Assembly (NCBI GenBank): GCA_007922305.1
Contig: ML677326.1
Location: forward strand, 59,662,870-59,726,869
Length of the DNA: 64,000 nucleotides
Direction: 5' to 3'
Source of the DNA: Dermatemys mawii
Lineage: Eukaryota > Chordata > Testudines > Dermatemydidae
The notes under the pieces are model-generated. The model worked only from the letters and a program-made list of their open reading frames with translations. It had not been told where the DNA came from and made no database searches. Positions 25,300-32,745 of this stretch are shown piece after piece. Numbering within the stretch: position 1 is the stretch's first letter; each line of letters begins with the position of its first letter. A program made the translations under genes and the position numbers.

Positions 25300-25337
25300 C
25301 CGACGAAGTGGGTATTAGCCCACGAAAGTTTATGCTC
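25300..25337 (+). ncRNA. Hammerhead-ribozyme-like fold in the Penelope tail
   Basis: CCGACGA (25300-25306) resembles the conserved CUGANGA box with C in place of U4. An extra A is followed by stem GTGGG/CCCAC (25308-25312 with 25319-25323), then GAAA (25324-25327), a small stem-loop (G328-C335, T329-G334, A327-U336) and CUC (25335-25337) at the position of the NUH cleavage triplet. Hammerheads are known in Penelope-like elements. The U4 change and extra A argue that this copy is weak or inactive. Confidence 0.55.
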
Positions 25338-25450
25338 TAATACTTTAGTTAGTCTTTAAGGTGCCACAGGACTCTTTGTTACTTCTGCAATTCCAGACTA
25401 ACACGGCTACCCCTCTGATTCATGGCTACCTCTCTGATTCTTGAAACAAT

Positions 25451-25853
25451 AGGAGCCCTGGCCCAAAACACAGGCCACCTGCAAGGCCAGTCAGGTGCTG
25501 AGCTATGTGGGAAGAGGGGATTCAATATGGACTGAATGCGAATGCAGAGGGCTGAGTATTGTTTGTGGTGGAGTTGTGTGTGTAAGAGAACAGATGTAGC
25601 CAGAAACACCACAAAAGTGAACAGAGAAGGTGTTATGCTATACAAAACACACAGGATCTTTTGTAAGAGAGAAGGCATATACACCATATTTATTAAAAAT
25701 ACAACAGGTAGCGTATGCTTCACACACACACACACGCACACACACACACTCCTGCCAGTTAATGCTTATAGTTACCAGTCTATTGTAGCTCAGGTCAATC
25801 TAATGGCCAGTTAGATTGAGCACAAGTGAGGAGCTGGGCTTAGTCAGTCGCAA
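25451..25853. other. Spacer between two transposons, with CA microsatellite
   Basis: Unique-looking sequence between the Penelope target duplication and the Harbinger target site. It holds an interrupted CA microsatellite at 25721-25749 and no gene. Confidence 0.5.
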
Positions 25854-25882
25854 TCAGGGTATGGTTACACTTACAAAATTAT

Positions 25883-25963
25883 AGCGCTATTGCTTATAGC
25901 GCTCGCCTTATACAGCAATAATAATAGCGCTATTGTATGTCCACACTGAGCTGCTCCAGCGCT
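25883..25963. repeat. Left subterminal AGCGCT palindrome cluster
   Basis: AGCGCT occurs at 25883, 25898, 25926 and 25958, mostly as TATAGCGCTAT. Subterminal short repeats in Harbinger elements are typical binding sites for the element's own DNA-binding protein; that role here is inferred. Confidence 0.7.
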
Positions 25964-26226
25964 ATAGCATGGCCACATTTGCGGCAGTTAATACGGCATT
26001 AAGAGCAGCGCATTAGGGCAGGTATCCCACAGTACACCTCTTCCTGATCTGGCGCAATGGCTTGTGGTAGGGGGGGCGTCACTTGCGGGGCATTCTATAT
26101 CCTGTTTGAACTACCCATGATGCTTTTTGGCATATCCCAGCAATCCCTGTGTTTCCTTCCACCTCCGGCGCCATCTTTCAAGGGTTTCAGCAAGGCACGC
26201 TCCGTCTTCCATTGTCGAGTGCTGCA

Positions 26227-27468
26227 ATGAATCCAGAACTGCTGAGGGACATGCTGACGACTGTCGCCAGCACATCTCTGTGTGCAGTGGAGTTATTCCT
26301 TGACATGCAGGATGACAGTGATGATTCTGAAGACGAGATCGAAGCGGTGAATGCATTCGACACAAAGCTTCTTGTCTCATTAACGGACATGCTCACGGCT
26401 GTTGAACGCCGCTTCTGGGCACGGGAAACGAGCACAGAGTGGTGGGATCGCATCGTCATGCAAGTCTGGGACGACGAGCAGTGGCTGCAAAACTTTCGAA
26501 TGAGAAAAGCCACTTTCATGGGACTGTGTGCTGAACTCGCCCCCGCCCTGCGGCGCAAGGACACCAGACTGAGAGCTGCCCTCCCGGTGGAGAAGCGGGT
26601 GGCTATCGCGATCTGGAAGCTGGCTACCCCAGACAGCTACCGATCGGTGGCCAACCAGTTTGGGGTTGGAAAGTCGACCGTTGGAGTTGTGCTGATGCAA
26701 GTGTGCAGGGCCATCAATCGCATCCTGCTACGAAAAATCGTGACTCTGGATAACGTGCATGACATCGTGGCTGGCTTTGAAGAAATGGGTTTCCCTAACT
26801 GTGGTGGGGCGATAGATGGGACCCATATACCCATTCTGGCGCCCGCCCACCTAGCTGAGGAGTACGTTAACCGAAAGGGGTACTTCTCCATGGTTCTCCA
26901 GGCGCTTGTGGATCACCGTGGGCGTTTTACTGACATTAACGCTGGCTGGTCTGGAAAGGTGCATGACGCACGCATCTTCCGCAACACCGGCCTGTTCATG
27001 AAGCTGCAAGCGGGGACTTTTTTCCCAGACCAGAGGATCCCCGTGGGGGAAGTGGAAATGCCCATAGTGATTCTTGGTGACCCTGCTTACCCTTTAATGC
27101 CCTGGCTCATGAAACCGTACACAGGGAGCCTGGACAGCAGTCAGGAAAGGTTCAACTACAGGCTTAGCCATTGTCGAATGACTGTGGAGTGTGCTTTTGG
27201 GCGTCTGAAGGCGCGCTGGCGTTGTCTTTATGGGAGGCTAGATTTGGCCGAGGGTAGTATCTCCGCGGTTATTTCCGCATGCTGTGCCCTACATAATCTT
27301 TGTGAGCGGAAGGGCGAAGGCTTCACTCAGGCATGGTCCTCTGAGGTTCAACGCCTGGAGGCCACATATGCCCAGCCAGAGAGCAGGGTTCATGCAGGGG
27401 ACCAGCGCGAGGCTGTTAGGATCAGGGAAGCCTTGAGGGAGCATTCTGAGGCTGAAAGCCAGTTCTGA
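26227..27468 (+). CDS. PIF/Harbinger DDE transposase (HARBI1-like), intact
   Basis: 413 codons without a stop, starting at the first ATG (MNPELLRD); the frame extends upstream to 26149 only through non-ATG codons. A helix-turn-helix-like segment lies at residues about 137-162 (SYRSVANQFGVGKSTVGVVL). The catalytic triad is readable as D197 (GAIDGTHI), D285 (ILGDPAYPL) and E321 (VECAFGRLK), a spacing of 87 and 35 residues as in PIF/Harbinger nucleases. The C-terminus is charged. The protein cuts and joins transposon ends in the nucleus and in this superfamily needs the partner Myb-like protein for import and end binding. AATAAA follows at 27572. An unbroken frame in an otherwise decayed landscape suggests a fairly young copy. 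Confidence 0.9.
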   Translation: MNPELLRDMLTTVASTSLCAVELFLDMQDDSDDSEDEIEAVNAFDTKLLVSLTDMLTAVERRFWARETSTEWWDRIVMQVWDDEQWLQNFRMRKATFMGLCAELAPALRRKDTRLRAALPVEKRVAIAIWKLATPDSYRSVANQFGVGKSTVGVVLMQVCRAINRILLRKIVTLDNVHDIVAGFEEMGFPNCGGAIDGTHIPILAPAHLAEEYVNRKGYFSMVLQALVDHRGRFTDINAGWSGKVHDARIFRNTGLFMKLQAGTFFPDQRIPVGEVEMPIVILGDPAYPLMPWLMKPYTGSLDSSQERFNYRLSHCRMTVECAFGRLKARWRCLYGRLDLAEGSISAVISACCALHNLCERKGEGFTQAWSSEVQRLEATYAQPESRVHAGDQREAVRIREALREHSEAESQF

Positions 27469-27483
27469 AGTGAGGTGCAGATG

Positions 27484-27510
27484 GAGGGAGGGAGGGAGGG
27501 AGGGAGGGAG
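27484..27510. repeat. GGGA microsatellite in transposase 3' UTR
   Basis: Six to seven copies of GGAG/GGGA directly after the transposase stop codon. Confidence 0.85.
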
Positions 27511-27571
27511 CATTCTTTTAACAGGAACAGGCATTTGCTTTTCTGTAGCCTGTAATAATGTATGTACACTT

Positions 27572-27611
27572 AATAAAAAAACCCATTTATTAAGAAGACA
27601 ATTCATTTATT
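27572..27611. terminator. Convergent poly(A) signals of the two Harbinger genes
   Basis: AATAAA on + at 27572-27577 serves the transposase. On the - strand AATAAA lies at 27611-27606 and 27591-27586, following the Myb-like gene. The two transcripts would therefore overlap or nearly meet at their 3' ends within 40 bases. Confidence 0.6.
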
Positions 27612-27700
27612 GAACAGGTACTTCGGTTGCTGAAAGAAAATATTGTGATGCATGTGAGGGGGAAGGCAGGGGAGGTGCAATGGGGGTGTCGTGGGGTCAG

Positions 27701-29747
27701 TCAGAGATCGGAGTATGTCCGGGTCTCTGAGTCTCCAGTGCCCTCAAACTGGCCATGTCCCCCGAACCCCATTTGCGGTGGCCAGTAAGGCATGTTATTA
27801 GGGGTAGACTGCAGTGGATAATGGTCTGGGGTCTGGGGGTTGTCCGGTGAAGACAGAGGGGTTGGAGGCAGCTGTGGATGGTGATAACCATTTGGCTGAT
27901 GATACTGGCCTGGAGGGTACAGAGGCAAGGAAGGGGAAGGGAGTTGGGGCAAACGATACTTGGGGTGGTGGGTGTGGAGCTTCTGCTCCTGAAGGGTGAC
28001 AAGCCGCTGCATACTCTGCAATTGAAGCTGCAGTAATGAGAGCAGCTTGTCGGTGCTTTTCCGGCGGTGAATCGCGCTCTCCTTCCGCGCCTTCTCCCTC
28101 AACTTGCTCTCATTCTCCCTCCACCTCTGTGCAACTCGATTCTCCGTTACAGCCTGTTGCATTACTTGCTGTACAAGATCCTCTTTGCTCCTTCGTGGCC
28201 GCTTCCTCAGTCGCCTGAGCCTCTCAGCTGTTGATAAGAGCGATGGCGAAGGGGTGAAGGACGACCCTTCTAAAATAAAAAGATACATTTCACAGTGGTT
28301 CCCTTGTAAAGAGCAGACATGCCTATCATTCCCCTGCATTCCCTGTTTGCCTGTCCCGCAGACAGCACAGATACAGCAACGGAGCCCCTGCCATGGTGAG
28401 TGGACTCCAGAGGCAAGGGAAATGATTTTTTCCCTGCCCTGAGAAGCTGTGGCGGGGGAGGGGGTGGGGAGTGCCGGTACGTTGCAGGAGCCACAGTGTG
28501 AGCAGCAGGCAGGGGGAAGGATTTCTTCCCTGCCCTGAAAAGCTGGGGCGGGGGGGGGGTGGAGTGCCGGGAAGTGGCAGGAGCCCTACTCTGAACACTG
28601 TTCCAACATTCTCCGTAGGTGTTTGTCCTGGAAGATATCTCGTTGCTTCGAGTCACTGAGGAGCAAAGGGAAGGGATTTTATTAAGATGCGGCTTCCGCC
28701 CAGGGCCATATGCAGCGTGCCTATGTGCAGCAATGCTCCCCCCACCCATTGTAGCACAGTGGCAGGGACTAGTGACCGTGACCGGGACGGGGACCACGCT
28801 GGCTCTCCCGGGAAACCTACGCAGGCGCATTGCAAGTGCTCTTATTGAGACCTTTGAAGAGATTACTGATGATGACTACCGCGAGGTGATAGACTACATC
28901 AATGCTCTATTCCACATGTAGGCAAGCATGCAAGCATCCCCTTCCACCCCAAGCTGCCTGCCTTCCCCATAGAAAAGCAGCTTTACCGCCGCAATGCACT
29001 GCTGAGCTGGCCCCTGCAACCGCCGGACGCTGTGGCTGGCCGCCCTCCTCCTGGCTTTAGAGGAGAGCTCCTGGCTGCATGCCCCCCTGCCCTCCTCCTG
29101 GCTTGAACAGAGCACCAGGTGGAATGCCCCCCTCATCCCTTTCCACCCCAAGCTGCCAGCCTTCCCCATAGAAAAGCAGCTTTACCTCCGCAATCCGCTG
29201 CTGAGCTGGCCCCTGCAACCGCCGGACGCTGTGGCTGGCTGCCCTCCTGGGTTGAGAAGAGCTCCTGGCTGCATGCGTCCAGGGACTCCTCCGTGCCCTG
29301 GATCGCTGCTGCCTCGTCCTCATCCTCCTCCTCTTCTTCATCCTCCTGCTCTTCATCCTCCTCCTCACCCCCACCTTCACTGGTGGGCTGGGAAGTGTCC
29401 GTGGTGGTCGATGGAGTGACCGTAGGATCACCACCAAGTATCGCGTGCAGCTCCTTATAAAATCTGCAAGTCACCGGGGCTGCCCCAGAGCGGCCGTTTG
29501 CCTCGCGGGCTTTGCGATACGCATTCCTAAGCTCCTTTACCTTAACACGGCACTGCAGAGTGTCCCGCTCATGGCCTCTTTCTGCCAAGGCCCGTGATAT
29601 CTGCCCATAGGTGTCAAAATTCCTGCGGCTAGACCGCAGCTGAGACTGAACAGCCTCTTCCCCCCAGCAGCTGATGAGGTCCAGCACCTCACTATTGCTC
29701 CATGCTGGGGATCGCCTGTTGCGAGGAGGCATGGCACGTGGAGTCAT
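27701..29747 (-). CDS. Harbinger Myb/SANT-like DNA-binding protein, two exons
   Basis: Exon 1 runs from ATG at 29747 (an alternative ATG is at 29732) down to 29186, and exon 2 from 28269 down to 27701. The donor is GGAG/GTAAAG and the acceptor CTTTTTATTTTAG. Phase 1 on both sides gives a clean 376-residue product. Exon 1 holds a Myb/SANT-like trihelix domain at about residues 13-95, with W16 (SPAWSN) and W28 (SCWGEE) and the basic DTLQCRVKVKELRNAYRKAR helix, then an acidic glutamate/aspartate run. Exon 2 begins with the basic patch AERLRRLRKRPRRSKED, a probable nuclear localisation signal, then a coiled-coil-like glutamine/leucine stretch and a proline-rich tail. It probably binds the transposon ends and brings the transposase to the nucleus. 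Confidence 0.85.
28429..28595. repeat. Tandem duplication of about 96 bp in the Myb intron
   Basis: TCCCTGCCCT at 28431 recurs at 28527 with the same downstream order (GAGAAGCTG or GAAAAGCTG, G-run, GGAGTGCCGG, GCAGGAGCC), an offset of 96 bases. Confidence 0.75.
28619..28921 (+). CDS. Open frame of unknown function opposite the Myb intron
   Basis: One hundred codons are open on + and end at TAG 28919-28921. An acceptor-like ACATTCTCCGTAG lies just upstream, and the only in-frame ATG is internal, so if real it is a 3' terminal exon. The N-terminal part reads EDISLLRVTEEQREG. The C-terminus is acidic and helical (ALIETFEEITDDDYREVIDY then INALFHM). It lies wholly inside the - strand intron. 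The flanking GC-rich sequence favours chance open frames, so the call is tentative. No domain recognised. Confidence 0.3.
   Translation: MFVLEDISLLRVTEEQREGILLRCGFRPGPYAACLCAAMLPPPIVAQWQGLVTVTGTGTTLALPGNLRRRIASALIETFEEITDDDYREVIDYINALFHM
28935..29280. repeat. Tandem duplication of about 199 bp across the Myb splice donor
   Basis: The block starting TTCCACCCCAAGCTGCC at 28942 recurs at 29141 with the same order up to the CTCCTGGCTGCATGC motif. Each copy contains a version of the exon 1 end and a GTAAAG donor on the - strand. The upper copy gives the in-frame splice used in the model. The lower one could act as a second, alternative donor. Confidence 0.8.
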
Positions 29748-29760
29748 GATGATCAATCTG

Positions 29761-29950
29761 AATGATCACCTGCAACGATTCCCTGAGACCACGCCACGCA
29801 ATCAATCAGATCAATGAGAATGATCACCTGCAAGGATTCCCTGAGACCACGCCACNNNNNNNNNNCCCTGAGACCACGCCACGCAATCAATCTGATCAAT
29901 GAGAATGATCACTTGCAAGGGTTCCCTGAGAGCACGCCATGCTTGGCTGG
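29761..29950. repeat. 58-bp minisatellite broken by an assembly gap
   Basis: AATGATCACC at 29761 recurs at 29819 (58-bp unit, including CCCTGAGACCACGCCAC and ATCAATCAGATCAATGAG), and a third copy starts at 29904 after the N run. It lies just upstream of the Myb-like start codon, in its likely promoter or 5' UTR. Confidence 0.85.
29856..29865. other. Assembly gap of 10 N
   Basis: The N run falls inside the 58-bp minisatellite, so copies are probably missing or collapsed; the gap length is a placeholder. Confidence 0.95.
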
Positions 29951-30127
29951 AGCAAACAGGAAGGGGATTTTCAAATTTCCCTGGAACTTTAAAGGGCGGG
30001 TCTGACGTGTGGTCACCTGAGGACAGGACAAAAGAGTTTGCAAGTGATGACCAGAGTGGCTCGAACGGGAATTATGGGACAGGCTGGAGGCCAATTAATA
30101 CGCAGTGGGTGTCCACATTCTTCCTGT

Positions 30128-30275
30128 AGCGCTACAGCAGGTGCGCTACAGCCCTTATTCCCCATGAGGAGGTGGATTTATAATAGCGCTATAACTCCGC
30201 GGTTATAGCGCTATTAGTGCCTTGCCAGTGTGGACGGAGAGTAGGTTATAGCGCTCGTAGGGGCTTTATAGCGCT
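30128..30275. repeat. Right subterminal AGCGCT palindrome cluster
   Basis: AGCGCT occurs at 30128, 30185, 30207, 30250 and 30270, several as TTATAGCGCTATAA, mirroring the left end. Confidence 0.7.
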
Positions 30276-30303
30276 ATAAAGTGCCAGTGTAACCATGGCC
30301 TCA

Positions 30304-31289
30304 GATGTTCCTGGAGAAGGGCAAGACGAACCCAAAATCCCATGGCAAAACACCCTACTGTTATAGTCCCTTTTCTCCGTTAAAGTGTATGAATTTTGCT
30401 GTGTCAGTTTGTGACAGCTTACTCCTTGATTGGTGTGAGTTATCATCTGATGTTAACATTTCAAAACACTTCTGAGAGGGCTATCCTGTCCTGGATTGAG
30501 TTAATCACTTGTCTGTAGGGGTGGTAGCCTTCACCTCAGGGGCGTTAATTTCCGCCCTTCATCAATCATGGATGCCCATTCATGGTTCTCTGGTGTGGAT
30601 AAATCCCCTTCAGGGTCTTCGCCCCTCCTTTCTTGATCATCTAGTTAACAATAGCCTTCACACCTTATCTTTTTCTGATGCATGCATTCCTCATTCACAC
30701 AGTCTTTCACAGAAACCTTCAAAGGTAGCAGAATACATTGTAAATTAAGCCTTTATAACTGAAATGATTCACAGTTGCTTCAAGCCCTCAACATTTCTCT
30801 TATCTATTTATCAAAGACACAATACAAAATCCTATCTTTTACTAGCTAAACTTTATAACAGGTCCTAATTGTAATGCATGTAGGAAACATAATGACTAGT
30901 TTCAGACGGTCATTCCTTTCTGTTATTCAAAAAGGGTGACTGGCAGAATGAAATCAAAGTTTACATCAATTCTTATTGAACAATTATAAAATTCAGTTCC
31001 TACAAAGGCAGCAGAAGGCCAAGGACAGCCAAAGACACACTTGTAGAGTGACCCTGTAGAGGGAAAGCTAAGAGAGAGAGGCTTCCTGCGTCAAGTGCTG
31101 GCTAGAAAAAGAGGCTTGGAATGTTGAGCAAGGAAACTGTCTCCTGTTTGGCTCCTGAGGTGTTTAAGGAAACTGGACTCTGTTTACATTGTTTGTAAAT
31201 AAATGGCAATAAATCAAAGCAACTCTGTCATCAATTTCTCTTGCTATGGGAAATGAACTGCAAGACCCTCAATCTTTGCTGACTCACTT
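30304..31289. other. Unassigned stretch, possibly old LTR-like repeat sequence
   Basis: No gene. The part at about 31010-31240 ends TTTGTAAATAAATGGCAATAAA followed by TCAAAGCAAC, and a similar arrangement (GTAAACAAATAAAACCACG, TCAAAG) occurs near 60055-60085, suggesting one repeat family with a poly(A)-signal-like end. Class unknown. Confidence 0.3.
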
Positions 31290-32745
31290 CAGAGGGGATA
31301 TTATTAATCATTTTTTATTTATATATCCAGAATGCCAAGGTGGCCTAATTATGGACCAAAACCTCATTATGGTAGGCATTGTACAAACATAGAACAAAAA
31401 GATGGTCCCTGCCCCACAGAGCTTACAATCCAAGTATAAAACAAAAGACAGCAGATCAATATAGCTAGACACTGAGGGAATCTAAGGAAACAACGAGACA
31501 ACATTGGTGATAGGCAGCAAAACAGCAGCCTGACTGTTGTTGAGTTCTTTGTAGGCATCATGACAAAGGAAAATTTTGAGGAGGAATCTGAATGTGGACA
31601 ATGAGGTAATCTTACACATATTGGGGAAGCCCCTTCCCAGCATGAGGGCAGCATGGAAGAAAGCATGAAGGTGTTTGTTTAAAAACTTAACAGGTGGGTG
31701 ATGGAGGCTGGCATCATGGTTGGTTGGAGGTAAGCAGTGGCCGTTAGATAGTGAATGAAAAATGATAGCGCAGGAATAGACTTTGAAGGGCCTTGAAAAG
31801 TGAAGATAAGTAGCTTAAGTTTGATGTGATAGAGAAGGTGAAGCCAGTAGAGAGATGCAAACAGAGGGGTGACATGGTCAAAAAATAGGCTAGGAAAATG
31901 ATCTTTGCAGCACCATTCTGAATAGATATGAGTGGTGCAATATTGCATTTGTTTAAGGACAGGGACAAAGATGCTGTATTAATCAACATCTTTGATTAAG
32001 TTGATTGATAAGAAAGGCATTTTAGAGATTATGCAAAAAGAATCTGCATAATTTAAGTATAGCCTGGACGTGAAGACCCAGAGAGAGTTCCAAGTCAAAG
32101 ATGATACCCAAGATATGGGCCTGAGAGACAGGTAGAATAGTGGTGTTGTCCTAAGTGGTAGAGAAAAGACGTAAATTTGTGAGGAAAGATTAGGAGACCT
32201 ATATTAGCTATGCTTAATTTGAGCAGATGGCTAGATATCTATGAGAAGATGTCACAGAGACAGGCTGAGATTTCAGTTTGGACAGAAGGAGATGGGTCTA
32301 AAGTAGAGAGGTAGATCTGTGATTTGTGTGAAAAGAAATGGTAGTTGAATTTGTATTTGTGGATGAGATTACCCTGTGATAATATGAAAGAAAAAGAGAG
32401 AGACGAAGGACAGAGCCCTGTGGATCCCCAGCAGAAAGATGAAAGGAGAATCCTCTGAAGGAGGAAGAAGCAATTAGAGAAGTAGGAGGAGAATCCAGAG
32501 AGGCCTGTAGCAATGGAAAGGCAAGAATTTCAAGAAGAAGAGCATGGTCAGTGGTGTCAAAGGTGGTTGACAGCTCAAGGAGGAGGAGGATGGTGTACTG
32601 TACTGGTTCTCAACTATAGCTAGGAAGAAGTCATTACAGACTTTGGTGAGAGCGGTTTCACTGGATTGCAAAATGGAAGAAGCTGGACTGGAGAGGGTCT
32701 AGAATGGAGTCGGAGGAGTGGAGCTCCAGGCAGAAACATAAGGTC
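31290..32745 (-). pseudogene. L2-type LINE, degenerate reverse transcriptase and 3' end
   Basis: On the - strand the order is QSSETALTKVCNDFFLAIVE (RT block), then GDPQGSVLRLSLF (the PQGSVLGP-type motif), then HVTPLFASLYWLHLLYHIKL and, further on, a 3' region whose + strand complement includes GGTCCCTGCCCCACAGAGC. This order fits an L2-clade LINE. There are many stops and frame changes, and the catalytic YADD box is not intact. Typical 5' truncation; the upstream endonuclease is missing. Confidence 0.7.

Larger units (their letters stand above)
22480..25440 (+). mobile_element. Penelope-like retroelement, near full length
   Basis: A 2961-bp unit is flanked by the exact 10-bp target duplication TTGAAACAAT (22470-22479 and 25441-25450). 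It encodes one long reverse transcriptase/GIY-YIG frame, followed by a 3' tail containing a hammerhead-like fold and ending in the motif ACGGCTACCCCTCTGATTC, which is repeated in tandem with one change (25405-25421 and 25424-25440). The 5' end also starts with CCTCTGATT and CCCTCTGATTC, so the element begins with a piece of its own tail, as Penelope elements with terminal repeats often do. Confidence 0.88.
25857..30300. mobile_element. PIF/Harbinger DNA transposon, apparently complete
   Basis: The element carries a DDE transposase and a Myb/SANT-like protein gene facing each other, the standard two-gene Harbinger layout. Its ends match as imperfect inverted repeats: GGGTATGGTTACACT on the left and, inverted, GGCCATGGTTACACT on the right, differing at positions 3 and 4. 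Both sides have TCA (25854-25856, 30301-30303), a 3-bp target duplication of the TNA type. AGCGCT palindromes cluster in both terminal regions. It includes a 10-base N run (29856-29865), so the 4444-bp length is approximate. Confidence 0.88.

Noticed and set aside
25379..25747. A 122-codon - strand frame
   Set aside because: Starts in a CA microsatellite and runs through the Penelope tail; no protein features.
28270..28830. A 186-codon - strand frame in the Myb intron
   Set aside because: Low-complexity proline-rich translation of two tandem duplicates; it spans the acceptor and has no domain features.
29057..29460. Several frames over the glutamate-rich part of the Myb-like gene
   Set aside because: They are shadows of exon 1, driven by the CTC-rich strand.
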